From Aurantimonadaceae bacterium (GTDB lineage: Bacteria; Pseudomonadota; Alphaproteobacteria; Rhizobiales; Rhizobiaceae): a stretch of 33,644 nt of DNA. Every line of letters starts with the position of its first letter. Positions within the stretch are counted from its first letter, which is position 1. Below the pieces are notes generated by a model. It was not told where the DNA came from, searched no databases, and saw only the letters and a list, made by a program, of their open reading frames with translations. The stretch covers positions 1-33,644 of the forward strand of contig CANJKV010000019.1 of NCBI GenBank assembly GCA_947474855.1, given 5' to 3'. This document shows, one piece after another, positions 5,788-18,600 of this stretch. The translations under genes were made by a program, and so were the position numbers.

Positions 5788-8660
5788 GCAGCACCTCCCG
5801 CAGCCAGGCGCGCGCCGGGCTGCGCCCTGTCGGCCGGTGCGCCGCCGAAGCGCTCCGCGCGCAGAGCCGCGACGGCGCATTCGGCCATCCTCATCTTCAT
5901 TCTGCACGCCACGAGCTGCTCGTAGAGTGCATGGTCGTTTTTCTCGCCCTCGAGCCGCTTGAGGATTTCGGCGAGGCCCTCCATCTCGAACAGCCGGGCA
6001 GACGTCAGAGCGTAGTGGGACAGGTCGCGGACCTTTCCCGCCTCGAAGCTCCGGTCCCCCGCCATCGACAGGATGTCCTGGAGCACGGCAAGGAGGCGGT
6101 CGAGCCCGGCCTGGATGCGGTCCTCCCCGATCATGGCTGCCAGCCCCTGCGCCGCCTCGGCGAGCTGCGCCTTGGACAGGCCGGCGGCGCGGCATTCCGG
6201 CAGCAGGCCCGCCTCCACGGTCGCCGCGAGCATCCGCTCGATGGCCGGCATGTTGAGGGGCTTTGGAACATAGGCATCAAAGAGGCGGTCATCGGAGCCG
6301 AGAATCTCGTCCGGCACGGCGGATGCGCTGCAGGCAACGATGGCGGGCCGGACGGATGCGTTCGCGGCACGGATGCGCCGTGCCGCCTCGAAGCCGTCCA
6401 TCACCGGCATCTTCATGTCCATGACGATCAGGTCGAATGCGCGTCCGGTCGCCGCCTCGACGGCCTCCGCGCCGTTCGAGACGCATTCGACCCGCAGTCC
6501 TGCAGCCTTGAAGAGTTCGGTCGCGACCTCGCGCCCCATCTCGTCGTCGTCGGCGAGAAGGATGCGCGCGAGCCCCGCGGCTCCGGCGGCGCTCGCGGCA
6601 TCCGTCCGGGAACCGGCCGGCAGGACGAGCGAGAAAGCGATCGTGGTGCCGATGTCGAGCGAGCTGCGCAGCCAGATCGAGCCGCCCATCGACTGGACGA
6701 GCTGGCGGCAGATGGCGAGGCCGAGTCCGGTTCCCCCAAGCGGAGACGCGGGGTTGTGCACCTGGTGGAACCGCTCGAAGATCGCCCCCTGCTGGTCGTC
6801 GGGAATGCCGATCCCGCTGTCCTGGACGGAGAAGGTGAGGGCGGCGTCCCGACCGTTCTCCAGGTCGCGGCCGCAGATCGTGAGCCGGACGAAGCCGACA
6901 AGGGTGAACTTCGCGGCGTTGTTGAGAAGGTTGATGAGGATCTGGCGAATCCGGTTCGGATCGCCGCGAAGCTGCCGTGCCGTGCCCTCCTCGATGTGGA
7001 GGTCGAGGGCGAGACCCTTCTGGACGCAGGCGGGCCGTACGATCGAGAGGGCGTCCTCGACGACCTCGGCGAGATCGAACCAGACGGGTTCGATGCGCGG
7101 CTCGGCCGACGTCGTGCGGGCATAATCGAGGATGTCGTTGAGGACCGTCAGCAGCGCCCAGCCGGCGCCCCGCATCCGGCGCACGCGCTCCTGGTTGCGC
7201 TCGCCGAGCGAAGTGTCGAGCATCAGGAGGTCGGCATAGCCGAGCACGGCGTTGAGCGGCGTCCTCAGCTCGTGGCTCATATTGGCGAGAAAATCGTCCT
7301 TGGCCCGCGCGGCCTCCTCCGCCTGCGCCTTGGCCCGCCGCAGTTCCTCGGCCGTGCGGAAGCGCTCGGTCACGTCGACGAAGCTGCAAACGGTCGAGCC
7401 GTCCGGCAGGGGCACCGCACGGATTTCGAGGATGGTCCCGTCGCACAGCTCGCGCTCCACGGACTCGCAGGCCGTGTCGAGGGAGCGCCGCGGCGCGGCG
7501 CCGGAAACGGCGGTCCGCAGGTCGTCGGCGCACAGCTTGCCCGCGAGCGGTCCTTCAAACATCCGGGCGGCGAGGCGGTTGACCAGAAGTACGGCGCCGC
7601 CCGCATCGAAGCGCACGATCCCTTTGGGAAGGCCGTCGAGCGTCGCGCGCAGGAGCTCGCCGCTCTCGTTGAGCTCTCGGGTGCGCGCCGCCACGCGCCG
7701 CTCCAGCCACAGGTTGGACCGGCGCAGCTCCTCGCTCCGGTCTGCCAGCTTGACTGAGGCGGACGCCAGCGCTTCTCCGACGATGTTGATCTCGCGCAGC
7801 CGCGTGCGGATGGGCTCGACCCGCCGCCCCCGCCCGAGGTCGGCGGCGGCCTCCAGGAGGCGATGGTGCGAGGCGGTGAAGATGCGGGCGAGATAGGTCG
7901 CCGCCGCCGCGCCCAGGAAGATGAGCTGCAAGCCGGCGAGGCCGAAGGAGGCGATGGACTGGGCCAGCGGCTCGGTGAGGATCGTGTCCTCGATGGTGAC
8001 CATCAGCTGGTGGTCCGAGCGCGGCAGCGGGCGGAAAAAGGCCAGCCGGGTTCCGCCGGTCGCCGAGGGCCCGACGTCCACCGCATTGGCGGCGCCGCTG
8101 CCGGTCCGGACGACGGCGGGCGAACGGGTTCCGGAAGCGCTGCCGGTGACGGGCAGCCCGGCCTCGTCGAACACGAAGAAATCATAAGGTCCCCCAAAGC
8201 CCATGCTTTCGAGATGATCGCTCACCAACGAAGGCGAGAGGATCGCTTCCAGGACGTTTCCGCCGGATCCCCCGATGGGCGCGCGCAGGACGAACCCCGC
8301 CTGGGCGGGCGGCTCGGACGCCTCGAGCACGTGCAGTTTCTCGACGGGTGCGTCCGGCAGAAGGTGCCGGACGCCTTGGAGAAGTGCCGCTTCGCTGACC
8401 GAGGCGACGTCGGCACGATCAGCCATGACGCGCAGCGCGACCTGAACGACCTCGATGCGGGCATCGACGGCCAGGGCGGCGGCATCCATCGACATCTCGA
8501 CGAACCGCTCGACCCGCAAGCGTTCGGCGGCAGCGTAGCGCGCCGTCGTGTAGATCCCGAGCGCCAGGAGCGGAACGATCGTCAGGACCGCCAGCGCCCC
8601 CATGTAGAAGCGCAGGGAGCAGCCGGGCGTTCGGCGGCCTGTTTGATCGTTCTCGGCCAT
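5784..8660 (-). CDS. hybrid sensor histidine kinase with receiver and Hpt-like end
   Basis: The product from ATG 8660 is 958 residues. A membrane segment at about 17-38 and a second at about 237-258 enclose a periplasmic sensing region of about 200 residues. A HAMP-like and coiled part (262-335) and a PAS-like domain (about 336-432) follow. The kinase core has His463 in MSHELRTPLN, the N box around Asn581, DSGIGIP at 614-620 and GGTGLGLAI at 642-650. A receiver domain (699-812) has Asp704-Asp706 and phospho-acceptor Asp748. The last 140 residues are helical, and DLSHYALTSARLF with His882 resembles a weak Hpt motif. This layout suits a His-Asp-His relay ending on the coupled LuxR regulator. 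A start at 8678 is possible, but MAENDQ at 8660 fits better. Confidence 0.9.
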   Translation of the reverse strand: MAENDQTGRRTPGCSLRFYMGALAVLTIVPLLALGIYTTARYAAAERLRVERFVEMSMDAAALAVDARIEVVQVALRVMADRADVASVSEAALLQGVRHLLPDAPVEKLHVLEASEPPAQAGFVLRAPIGGSGGNVLEAILSPSLVSDHLESMGFGGPYDFFVFDEAGLPVTGSASGTRSPAVVRTGSGAANAVDVGPSATGGTRLAFFRPLPRSDHQLMVTIEDTILTEPLAQSIASFGLAGLQLIFLGAAAATYLARIFTASHHRLLEAAADLGRGRRVEPIRTRLREINIVGEALASASVKLADRSEELRRSNLWLERRVAARTRELNESGELLRATLDGLPKGIVRFDAGGAVLLVNRLAARMFEGPLAGKLCADDLRTAVSGAAPRRSLDTACESVERELCDGTILEIRAVPLPDGSTVCSFVDVTERFRTAEELRRAKAQAEEAARAKDDFLANMSHELRTPLNAVLGYADLLMLDTSLGERNQERVRRMRGAGWALLTVLNDILDYARTTSAEPRIEPVWFDLAEVVEDALSIVRPACVQKGLALDLHIEEGTARQLRGDPNRIRQILINLLNNAAKFTLVGFVRLTICGRDLENGRDAALTFSVQDSGIGIPDDQQGAIFERFHQVHNPASPLGGTGLGLAICRQLVQSMGGSIWLRSSLDIGTTIAFSLVLPAGSRTDAASAAGAAGLARILLADDDEMGREVATELFKAAGLRVECVSNGAEAVEAATGRAFDLIVMDMKMPVMDGFEAARRIRAANASVRPAIVACSASAVPDEILGSDDRLFDAYVPKPLNMPAIERMLAATVEAGLLPECRAAGLSKAQLAEAAQGLAAMIGEDRIQAGLDRLLAVLQDILSMAGDRSFEAGKVRDLSHYALTSARLFEMEGLAEILKRLEGEKNDHALYEQLVACRMKMRMAECAVAALRAERFGGAPADRAQPGARLAAGGAA

Positions 8661-8705
8661 ATGAAGCGCCCCCGGCACGTTCTGCCCGACCTCGACGTCG
8701 GCGGA

Positions 8706-9263
8706 TCAGCTCACCATCGCGTTCGCCGCGACGGCCTCGATCCAGTCGCCAGCATCGGCCAAGCGCACCGATACGGCCTGCCATGCGCGAACGATGCCCT
8801 GCGAGACGGCGTCAGACCGCACTTCGAGGCCGAGGCCGACGAGGCTGAGAACGGCCGCCGCGAAGAGCCGGCGGGTGTGGGCGTGCGCCCGCTCGACGTC
8901 GCGCCGGGAGCGGGCGACCACCGTCAGCTTCTCGTCGGCCAGCGCGTCGAGGCGCGCCAAGAGCCCGACGGACATCAGCGCTTCGAAGCCGTGAACGGTC
9001 TGAAGCACGGAGTCGGTGGCGGTGGCGATGTCGGCGACGGATTCTTCCAGCCGCGCCAGGCGCGCATCGTCCGCCCGCAGACCCGCGCGATCCCCGGCGC
9101 CGAGAAGCTCGGCCGGGATGGCCGACGAGGGAAGGGCGTCTTCGCTTTCGGCGAGCCTGCCGGTGGCCGTCGGCTTTGCTGCAATCGACGCAAGGGGCAG
9201 GTCGCCGTTTCTCGGCTCATCCATGCGCGAAAACCCGAAAGCGCTCGCTGATGCCCCCATCAT
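8706..9263 (-). CDS. hypothetical protein, first gene of the two-component operon
   Basis: The 185-residue product is not recognised. GGGAAAGG precedes two adjacent ATG codons (9263 and 9260), which fixes the start. Residues 1-65 look disordered. Residues 66-130 are helical and charged, with heptad-like spacing of Leu, Val and Ile, suggesting a coiled coil. Residues 133-148 (FAAAVLSLVGLGLEV region) are hydrophobic and could be a short membrane or buried helix, followed by an amphipathic C-terminus. It lies 45 bp upstream of the histidine kinase on the same strand, so it may be an accessory to that signalling system, for example a sensor partner. This role is inferred only from position. Confidence 0.6.
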   Translation of the reverse strand: MMGASASAFGFSRMDEPRNGDLPLASIAAKPTATGRLAESEDALPSSAIPAELLGAGDRAGLRADDARLARLEESVADIATATDSVLQTVHGFEALMSVGLLARLDALADEKLTVVARSRRDVERAHAHTRRLFAAAVLSLVGLGLEVRSDAVSQGIVRAWQAVSVRLADAGDWIEAVAANAMVS

Positions 9264-9657
9264 CGCCTTTCCCTTTCCGCTGCTAAGTATATCAGCTGGT
9301 TCGATCTCCCGAGGTAATTCATAATGCAGGACGTTACTGCGGAAGTAAATCTGGATTAATGTCTGGCGCAATTATTTACCGGGATTCGCCCGGGGCGGCG
9401 GAGCCGACCGCACGCCCCGTCGACGCCGGAGAATGCAGGCCAAGGGCGCTTTATCCGACGGATTAATGCGTTCGGCCTAGTCGGCGGGGCGAAAGCCATT
9501 AGGCCGATCGCCCGAATGGTGTCCCTGCGGAAGGCGTGCGCAATTTACTTGGAGGAATGTCGTTGTTCGCGGCGTTCTCGGGTTCGCTCGACGCAAGAAG
9601 GGGCGGACGGAACCGATTGGAAAGCGGCATCGCGCCGCCCGCCCTGGGGAGGGGATC
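9264..9657. promoter_or_regulatory. divergent control region between the signalling and secretion operons
   Basis: This 394-bp stretch holds no supported gene and is clearly AT-richer than its flanks over about 9280-9380. It must contain the promoters of both divergent operons. On the minus strand TATACT (9291-9286) is a possible -10 box for the signalling operon, without a good -35 box. Two repeated elements are present: AATGCAGG at 9323 and 9432, and GGATTAATG at 9353 and 9460, in the same order and nearly the same spacing. The secretion operon has a strong ribosome binding site, GGAGGGG, just before ATG 9658. Confidence 0.5.
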
Positions 9658-12600
9658 ATGGTTAAGCTGGTCAAGAACGATCTCGACTTCATCCTGGCGC
9701 AGATCAAGATCGCGGAAGATCACGCGGATGGCGGCGATCTCGCAGAACTCGTCGGGGGCGCGGCGGCCGCGGCCGGCAACGCCCAGGCGCACCTTCTTCC
9801 CTACGGCCTGCGCACGATCGACGGCAGCTACAACAACCTCCTGCCGGGGCGGCAGATGTGGGGCGCGGCCGACCAGCCTTTCCCCGAATCGCTCGGCACG
9901 AACTACAAGAACGACGCCGACGGCGACCAGATCGCCCTCGGCCCGAACACCGTGATCACGAACACCGACTACGGCCGCACCGGCAACGTCGCGGACGCCG
10001 ATCCGCGCATCATCTCCAACCTCATCGCCGACCAGACCCCCGGCAACCCGGCCGCGATCTACGCCGCGCTCCAGCATGCGGGCGTCAAGCCGAGCGAGCT
10101 CCTGAGCTCCGTCGCGACCGTGACGAGCGCCTGGACGGCCTACGAGGCGGCGGCGAATGCGGCCACGACCCCCGCCGAGAAGGCCGAGGCGCTCGACACC
10201 CTGCACGGCGTCCTGTCGGGTTTCGGCGTCGAGATGGAAGGCGCCAACATCGTCATCCCGAACGTGTCGCCCGACGAGGGCCTGTCCTCGCCCTTCAACG
10301 GGTGGATGACGATCTTCGGCCAGTTCTTCGACCATGGTCTCGATCTCGTCGCCAAGAACGGGGCGCGCGGAACGGTCTACGTGCCGCTCCAGCCGGACGA
10401 TCCGCTCTATGTCGAGGGCGGGCGCACCAACTTCATGGCTCTGACCCGCGTCGACGTCGATGCCGGGCCCGACGGGCGGCACGGCACCGCCGACGATCCG
10501 ACGCAAGGTCCCAAGAACCTGACGACGCCCTGGATCGACCAGAACCAGACATACGCCTCGACCGCGTCGAAGCAGATCTTCATGCGCGAATACGTTGCCG
10601 CGCCGCAGGGCTACGAGGGCCTGGAAGCCGGAATTCCCATCGCGACCGGCAAGCTGCTCGAAGGCGCCGGCGGCGGGCTCGCCACCTGGGCCGACATAAA
10701 GGCGCAGGCGCGCGATCGCCTCGGCATCGACCTCACCGACGCGCATGTCGGCAACGTGCCGCTGATCGCCTCCGACCCCTACGGCAACTTCATTCCGGGC
10801 CCGAACGGCTATCCGCAGCTCGTCGTCGGCCTCGGGGCGGACGGCATGCTCGGCACGGCCGACGACCAGCTTCTTGAGGGCGATCCGGCCGCCAACGACG
10901 GCGCGGGCGTCGCGATTCCCTCCACGGCCGTGCTCACCGGCCACGCCTTCCTCGACGACATCGCCCACAACGCGGTGCCGACCGGCTTCGTGGATCACGA
11001 CCGCAACCCGGCGACGCCGCGGGTGGAGGTCGTGGCCGACGCGGACGATGTCGCGGGCAACGCGATCCCGCTCAACCAGTTCGGCGTCGCCGTCACCTAC
11101 GACGACGAGCTCCTCGACGCCCACTACGTCGCGGGCGACGGCCGGGCGAACGAGAACATCGCGCTCACCGCCGTCCACCACGTCTTCCATTCCGAGCACA
11201 ACCGCCTGATCGAGCACACCAAGGAGGTGGTGCTCGCATCCGGCGATCTCGACTTCCTCAACGAGTGGCTGCTCGTTCCCGTGACGGAGATGCCGAGCGA
11301 GGCGGATCTCGCCGGTCTCGTCTGGCACGGCGAGCGCTTGTTCCAGGCGGGCCGCTTCGCGACCGAGATGCAGTACCAGCACCTCGTCTTCGAGGAGTTC
11401 GGGCGCATGATGCAGCCCGACATCGACCTCTTCGTGTTCGAGCCCTCCGCCGACATCAACCCGAACATCGTCGCCGAGTTCGCCCACGTCGTCTACCGCT
11501 TCGGCCACTCCATGCTGCGCGAGGACATCGCGCGGATCGACATGGGGCCGGACGGCAGCCCGGTCGAGAACGACATGGGGCTGATCGAGGGCTTCCTGAA
11601 CCCGGTCGCCTTCGCGAGCGCGGGCGACGCCGACCAGGCGGCGGGTGCGATCATCCGTGGCATGACGCGCCAGGTCGGCAACGAGATCGACGAGTTCGTC
11701 ACCGACGCGCTGCGCAACAACCTCCTCGGCCTGCCGCTCGACCTCGCGGCCATCAACCTCGCCCGCGGCCGCGACGTGGGCACGCCTTCCCTCAATGCCG
11801 CGCGCGAGAAGTTCTTCACGGCGACGCAGGACACCCAGCTCAAGCCCTACGAGAGCTGGACCGATTTCGCGCAGAACCTGAAGAACCCGGTTTCCGTCAT
11901 CAACTTCATCGCGGCCTACGGCACGCATGAGAGCGTCGTGTCGGCGCAGACCGTGGACGAGAAGCGCGCGGCCGCGACCCTTCTCGTGCTCGGCGGCGAG
12001 GGCGCCCCGGCCGACCGGTCCGCCTTCCTGTCCGGCACCGGCCCCTACGCCGCCGGGCGCGGCGGCCTCGACACGGTGGACTTCTGGATCGGCGGCCTCG
12101 CCGAGAAGAAGATGGCCTTCGGCGGCATGCTCGGCTCGACCTTCTCCTTCGTCTTCGAGATGACGATGGAAAACCTGCAGGACGCCGACCGGTTCTACTA
12201 CCTGTCGCGCACGCAAGGACTGAACCTCCTCAACGAGCTGGAGAACAACACCTTCGCCGAACTGGTGATGCGCAACACCGACCTCGGCTCCGAGGGCTCC
12301 ACGGTGCTGCCCGGCAACCTGTTCTCGGCCTTCGAGATGCCGACGCTGGAACTGGACCTGTCCAAGCAGATCGGCGCCGACCCGACCCACGACGACCCGA
12401 TCCAGCAGGCCCTCGAACCGCTCGTGGTGCGCAAGGACACGGATGGCGACGGCCGCGACGACTACATCAAGGTCAACAGCCTCGAGCACTTCACCATCGG
12501 CGGCACGGAGGGCGACGACACGATCATCGCCGGCGGCGGCGACGACGCGGTCTGGGGCAAGGGCGGCGACGACAGGCTGGAGGCCGGCTACGGCGTCGAC

Positions 12601-15600
12601 AAGGTATTCGGCGGCGAAGGCGACGACATCATCACCAATTCCGGCACGGACATCGGCGAGACCGACTTCCTGCACGGCAACGAGGGCAACGACGCCATCC
12701 ACGGCGGCTCGGGCCTGGCGCTGATCTTCGGAAACGACGGCAAGGACTTCCTCGTCACCGGCCCGGACGGCAAGGAGATCTTCGGCGGCACCGGCGACGA
12801 TTTCATCCTGGGCGGCGACGGCGGCGACACGCTGCTCGGCAACGAGGGCGACGACTGGATCGAGGGCGGCCCGCGCTTCGACGTGATCGCCGGCGAGAAC
12901 TCGGAGCTGATGTTCAACTCGAACATCATCGGCCACGACGTCATGAACGGGAACGGCAGCGACACCGACTACGACGGCGAGTCGGGTGACGACGTCATGG
13001 TCCAGGGCGAGGGCATCCAGCGCAACAACGGCATGGCCGGCTTCGACTGGGCCATCCACAAGGGCGACGCCTTCGCGGCCAATTCCGACCTCGGCATCTC
13101 GGCCTTCGCCACGCAGGAAGCCTTCATCCTGCGCGACCGCAACGACCTCGTCGAAGGCCTGTCCGGCTGGAAGATGAACGACACGCTGACGGGCCGCGAG
13201 GAACCGCTCGGCGCGCGGGCCGAGCTGACCGGCACGGCCGCCATTCCCGGGCCGAACTCGAGCTTCGAATCCTGGTCCAACGCGCTCCTCGAAAAGAACC
13301 TCGAGCTGATCGGCAACGTCGAGTCCGTCGTCGGGCACCTCGAGGCCTACCAGGCGGTCGAGCTGAACGCCGATGGCACGCCGGTTATCGTGAACGGGGC
13401 GACCAAGCCGCTCACCTACGAGGACGGCACGCCGATCATGATCCGCATGGAAACGGCCGACGCCTCCGACATCCTGCTCGGCGGCGGCGGCTCGGACCGC
13501 ATCAAGGGCATGGCCGGCAACGACGTCATTGACGGCGACCGCTGGATGAACATCCGCATCGCCATCCACGCCAACAAGGACGGCAGCGGCCCGGTCGTCG
13601 GCACCACCGACGGCATGACCGGCCAAGTCTTCGCGCCGGCCGACTACGTCAACGGAGCGCCGCGGGCCGGTGCGACGCCGCTCTTCAACGGCAAGACGCT
13701 TTCGGCCCTCGTCTTCGAGCGCGGCATCAATCCGGGGCAGCTCGCCATCGTCCGCGAGATCGTCGACGGCGGGGCGAGCGGCGACATCGACACCGCCGTC
13801 TACCGCGACGTGCGGTCCTCCTACATCTTCGACACCAACGACGCCGACGAGAGCCTCGTCGTCGAGCAGGTGACGGTGAGCGAGGCGCCCGACCCCGTTC
13901 CCGAGCCGCCGGTGGAAGCGGAGGTCGAGGAGCCGGAGCGCGGCCCCGATGGTCGCGACACGCTGCGCAACATCGAGCGCATCGAATTCGACGGCGGCAC
14001 GCTGCGGGTGCGCGAGGGCACCGCGAGCGGCGAAACGATCACCGCGCCGAACGACAACCTGGCCGACCTCATCAACGGCAAGGGCGGCGACGACGTCCTC
14101 AACGGCAATGGCGGCGACGACGTGCTGCTCGGCGGCACGGGCGCCGACACGCTGAACGGGGGCACGGGCGACGACCTCCTCGTCGGCGGCGCCGGGCGGC
14201 GGACCGGCAATCCCGGCGTCGACACGCTGAACGGGGGCACGGGCAACGACACCTACCTGGTCTCGGAAGGCGACGGCAACGACGTCGTCAACGAGCTGGC
14301 CAACGGCGGCAATGCCGACCGGATCGTGATCCGGCCGACGACTCTCGATCCGGTGACGCTGCTGCCGGAGCTGACCGCGCTCGACGCGGCCGACAACGAT
14401 GCCGGCTTCCAGAACGGCGACCTCGTCCTGTCCTATGCCCTTTCGGGCGGCCCGACGCAGACGATCACCGTCGCCAACCATTTCGACGGCACCAACGCGC
14501 AGACCGGCGTTGAGCGGATCAACTTCTCCGGCGCCACTTACAACGGCTTCCTGCTCGGGCCCGACGACTACCTCGTCAGTCGATCGGACGGCATCTTCCG
14601 CACCATCGATCTCACGGGATCGCTGGTCGGCAACCTCGTCGCCGGCGAGGGCGGTGGCGACACCATCAGCGGCGGCGACGTCGGCGACCTCCTCTTCGGC
14701 GCCGGGGGCAACGACGCGCTGAACGGCGGCGACGGCGACGACCTTCTGGTCGGCGGAACCGGCAACGACACGCTCGACGGCGGCCTCGGTGCCGACATGA
14801 TGGTCGGCGGCGCGGGCGACGACGTCTACGCCGTCGACGAGATCGCGGACCCGGCCGATGCCGAGGCCTTGGGCGACCGCGTCGTGGAAGCGGCGGGCGA
14901 GGGCACCGACGAGGTGCGGACCGACCTCGACGCCTACAGCCTCGACGCCAACGTCGAGAACCTCACCTATACCGGCGCCGCCACCTTCGACGGCACCGGC
15001 AATGCCCTCAACAACAGGATCGTCGGCGGGGCGGGCGTCGACCGGCTGACGGGCCTCGCGGGTAACGACACCTACGTCGTCACGGTGGGCGACGTCGTGG
15101 TGGAGGCCGCGAACGGTGGCACCGACACGATCGAGTCGGCCGGGTCGTACGTGCTCGGCGCCAATCTCGAGAACCTGACCCTCACGGGGACAGTGGCCGT
15201 CAACGGCACCGGCAACGCCGAGGCCAACATCCTCGTCGGCAACGCGGCGGCCAACACGCTTCTCGGCGGCGGCGGCGCGGACGGTCTCAACGGCGGCGAC
15301 GGGGCGGACGTCATTGACGGCGGCACCGGCGACGACACGCTCGACGGCGGCACCGGCAACGACACCGACACGCTGATCGGCGGGGCGGGCAACGACACGA
15401 TCAACGTCGGCAACACCGGCTTCGGCCAGGCGGCGATCACGCGCGGCAACGACATCCTGCGCTACGATGCCGTCGGCTTCGGCAACGACCTCGTCCTCGG
15501 CTTCGACGCCGATGCCACCGGCGGGCAGGACCTGATCGACCTGTCGGGGCTCGGCATCACCGCCGCGACCTTCGCTCAGCGCGTCGTCCAGAGCGTCTCG

Positions 15601-18600
15601 GGCGCCGACCGGGTCATCGATGTCCGCGACGTCGACGGCGCGACATCGCTCGGCACGATCCGGCTCGTCGGCCTCGGCCCGACGGTCCTGACCGCCCAGG
15701 ACTTCGTTCTCCGGGCGGGGACGGGCACGCCGGTCGGCGGTGCGACGAACGGTCCGAACACCCTCAACGGCACCAACAACGCCGACCTCATCGACGGGCT
15801 GGGCGGCAACGACACGCTGAACGGACTGGGCGGCAACGACACGCTCGTCGGCGGGGCCGGCAGCGACACGCTGAACGGCGGGGCGGGCGACGACACGCTG
15901 GCGGGCGGCCTCGACAACGACGCGGCGAACGGCGGCGACGGCGACGACACGATCGTCTGGAACGCCAACGCCACCGGGCCGACCGACGGCCGCGACACGA
16001 TCAACGGCGGCCTGGAAGGGACGGCCGGCGACACCTTCGTGATCAACGGCAACGCTTCGGCGGAGGTCTTCCGCATCTACACGGTCGCCGCCTTCCGGGC
16101 GGTTCCCGGCAACGGCTTCTCGTTCTTCCCGGCGGGAACCGAGATCGTCGTCACCCGCAACGGCACCAATGCCAACTCGATCGTGGCGACGCTCTCGGAG
16201 ATCGAGGAGATCCGCATCAACGGCGCCGACCCGGCGGGAGCCACCGGCGCGGCCGGCGGCGACACCTTCCAGATCATCGGCGACTTCTCGGCCACGAGCC
16301 TGCGGCCGAACACCATCACCATCGAGGGCAGCGGGGGCGACGACACGGTCGACATCTCCGCGCTCCAGTCGGCCCATCGCATCGTGTTCCGCTCGGCGGG
16401 CGGCGCCGACACGGTTCTCGGCAACCTGCGCCCGCAGGACGTGATCGAGGGCGAGAACGAGGCCGACTACGCGGCGACCACCGACGATGCTGGCGTCACC
16501 ACGATCAAGAAGGGCTCGCACACCGTCACCTTCAAGCGCGGCGAGCAGGAGGACGATGAAGACGAAGACGAGGATGACGGCAACGGCAGTGGCGGCGAGG
16601 ACGGCGACGGCGACGGCGACGGCGATGGAGACGGCGGCGAGGACGTGACCGGCGCCTTCGGCTACACCGCCCGCGACGTTGCCGGCCTGCGCGACCTCCT
16701 CGACGGCCGCACGCCCGGCGGCGGGGACGACGCGGTGCCGAGCGGCGTTCGCGAGCTGTCCGGCTACGGCAACAACGTCGACCACCCGACCTGGGGCAAT
16801 GCCGACCAGCCCTTTATCCGGCTGACCGAGGCCCGCTACGGCGAGCCCGACGCGAACAACAACCGGGCGATCAACCCGATTTTCGCCGGCCTCGACGCGC
16901 GGACGATCTCCGACATCCTCGGATCTCAGGAGGCCGAACTTCCAAAGGCAGACAACAAAGGCAATATCTTCTTCATGGCCTTTGGCCAGTACTTCGACCA
17001 CGGCCTCGACTTCCTGCCCAAGGGCGGCAACGGGACGATCCAGATCGGCGCCCCGGGCGGCGGGGGCCGGGCGGGCACGGGCAATCCGGCCGACCTCACC
17101 CGCGGCACCGTCCACGGCTACGACGCGGACGGCGTTCCGCAGCACCTCAACAAGACCTCGCCCTTCGTCGACCAGAACCAGGCCTACGGCTCGCATGCGC
17201 TGGTCGGGCAGTTCCTGCGGGAAGGCGACGGGCAGGGCGGCCTCGGCTCGAAGCTGCTCGCCGGCGAGGCGGACCCGTCCAACCCTGACTTCAACCTCCT
17301 GCCGACCCTGCGCGAGCTGATCCAGCACCACTGGGCCAACGACACGATGTTCAAGCTGCCGAACGGCGGCGAGATCAGCTTCCGGACCTACTACTCCGCC
17401 TATCCCATCTCGGACGGGGTCACGGGAGACCTCCTGAACGAGCAGGGCGCCTTCGATCCGGACGTTTTGTCGAAGCTGGCCGCGAACTTCATGGGCTCGG
17501 GCCACGCCCTCGTCCTCGACAGCAACCCGTTCATCTCGCTGCTCGACCACTACATCGCCGGCGACGGGCGGGCGAACGAGAACGTCACGCTCACCTCGAT
17601 GCACACGATCTGGGCGCGCAACCACAACTTCCACGTCGAGAAGCTGATCGAGGCGGGCTTCGAGGGCACGGCCGAGGACATCTTCCAGGCCGCCAAGATG
17701 GTGAACGAGGCGGAATATCAGCGCGTCGTGTTCACCGAGTTCGCCGACGCCCTGATCGGCGGGATGCGCGGGGTCGGCGACCACGGCTTCGAGGCCTATG
17801 ATCCGAACGCCGATGCCGGCATCAGCCACGAGTTTGCCGCCGCGGTCTACCGCGTCGGGCACTCGCTGATCGGGCAGACCATCACGATCCTCGACGAAAA
17901 CGGCCAGCCGAAGTCGGTGCCGCTGTTCGACGCCTTCCTCAACCCGTCGAACGACGCCGACGTCTTCACCGGCCCGCTGCCTCCGGGATACGTGCCGGCG
18001 CCCGGCTACGAGCAGCTCGGCGTCAACTCCATCCTCGGCGGCATCGTGCGCCAGCCGGCGGAGGCGGTGGACTTCAACATCGTCGACGCCGTGCGCAACG
18101 ACCTCGTCCGGATCTCGGCCGATCTCTTCGCCTTCAACGTGGCGCGGGGATGGGACGTCGGGCTCGGCACGCTCAACCAGGTGCGCGCCGACCTCGCGGC
18201 CTCGCAGAACCGCTTCGTCGCCGAGGCGGTGAGCTATGCCGGCGACCTTTCGGCCTACGCCTCCTGGGAGGACTTCCAGGAACGCAACGGGCTGTCGGAC
18301 GCGGTGATCGCGCAGTTCCGCGAGGCTTATCCGGACCTCGTCCTGTCCGGCGCGGACATCGCGGCCTTCGCCGAGGTCAATCCGGACATCGCCATGGCGG
18401 ACGGGCCGGACGGCACGAAGGTGGTCAAGGGCATCGACCGCGTCGACCTCTGGGTCGGCGGCCTCGCCGAGAAGCACATCAACGGCGGCATGGTCGGGCA
18501 GACGTTCTGGGTCGTCCTGCACGAGCAGTTCGACCGCCTGCAGGAGGCGGACCGCTTCTACTACACGGAGCGCTTCGACAACTTCGACCTCTACGAGAAC

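Noticed and set aside
9536-9955. A possible small gene before and overlapping the start of the giant peroxidase
   Set aside because: GGAGGA lies directly against its internal ATG with no spacing, the frame runs into the peroxidase gene, and the product turns into an Arg/Ser-rich shadow sequence.
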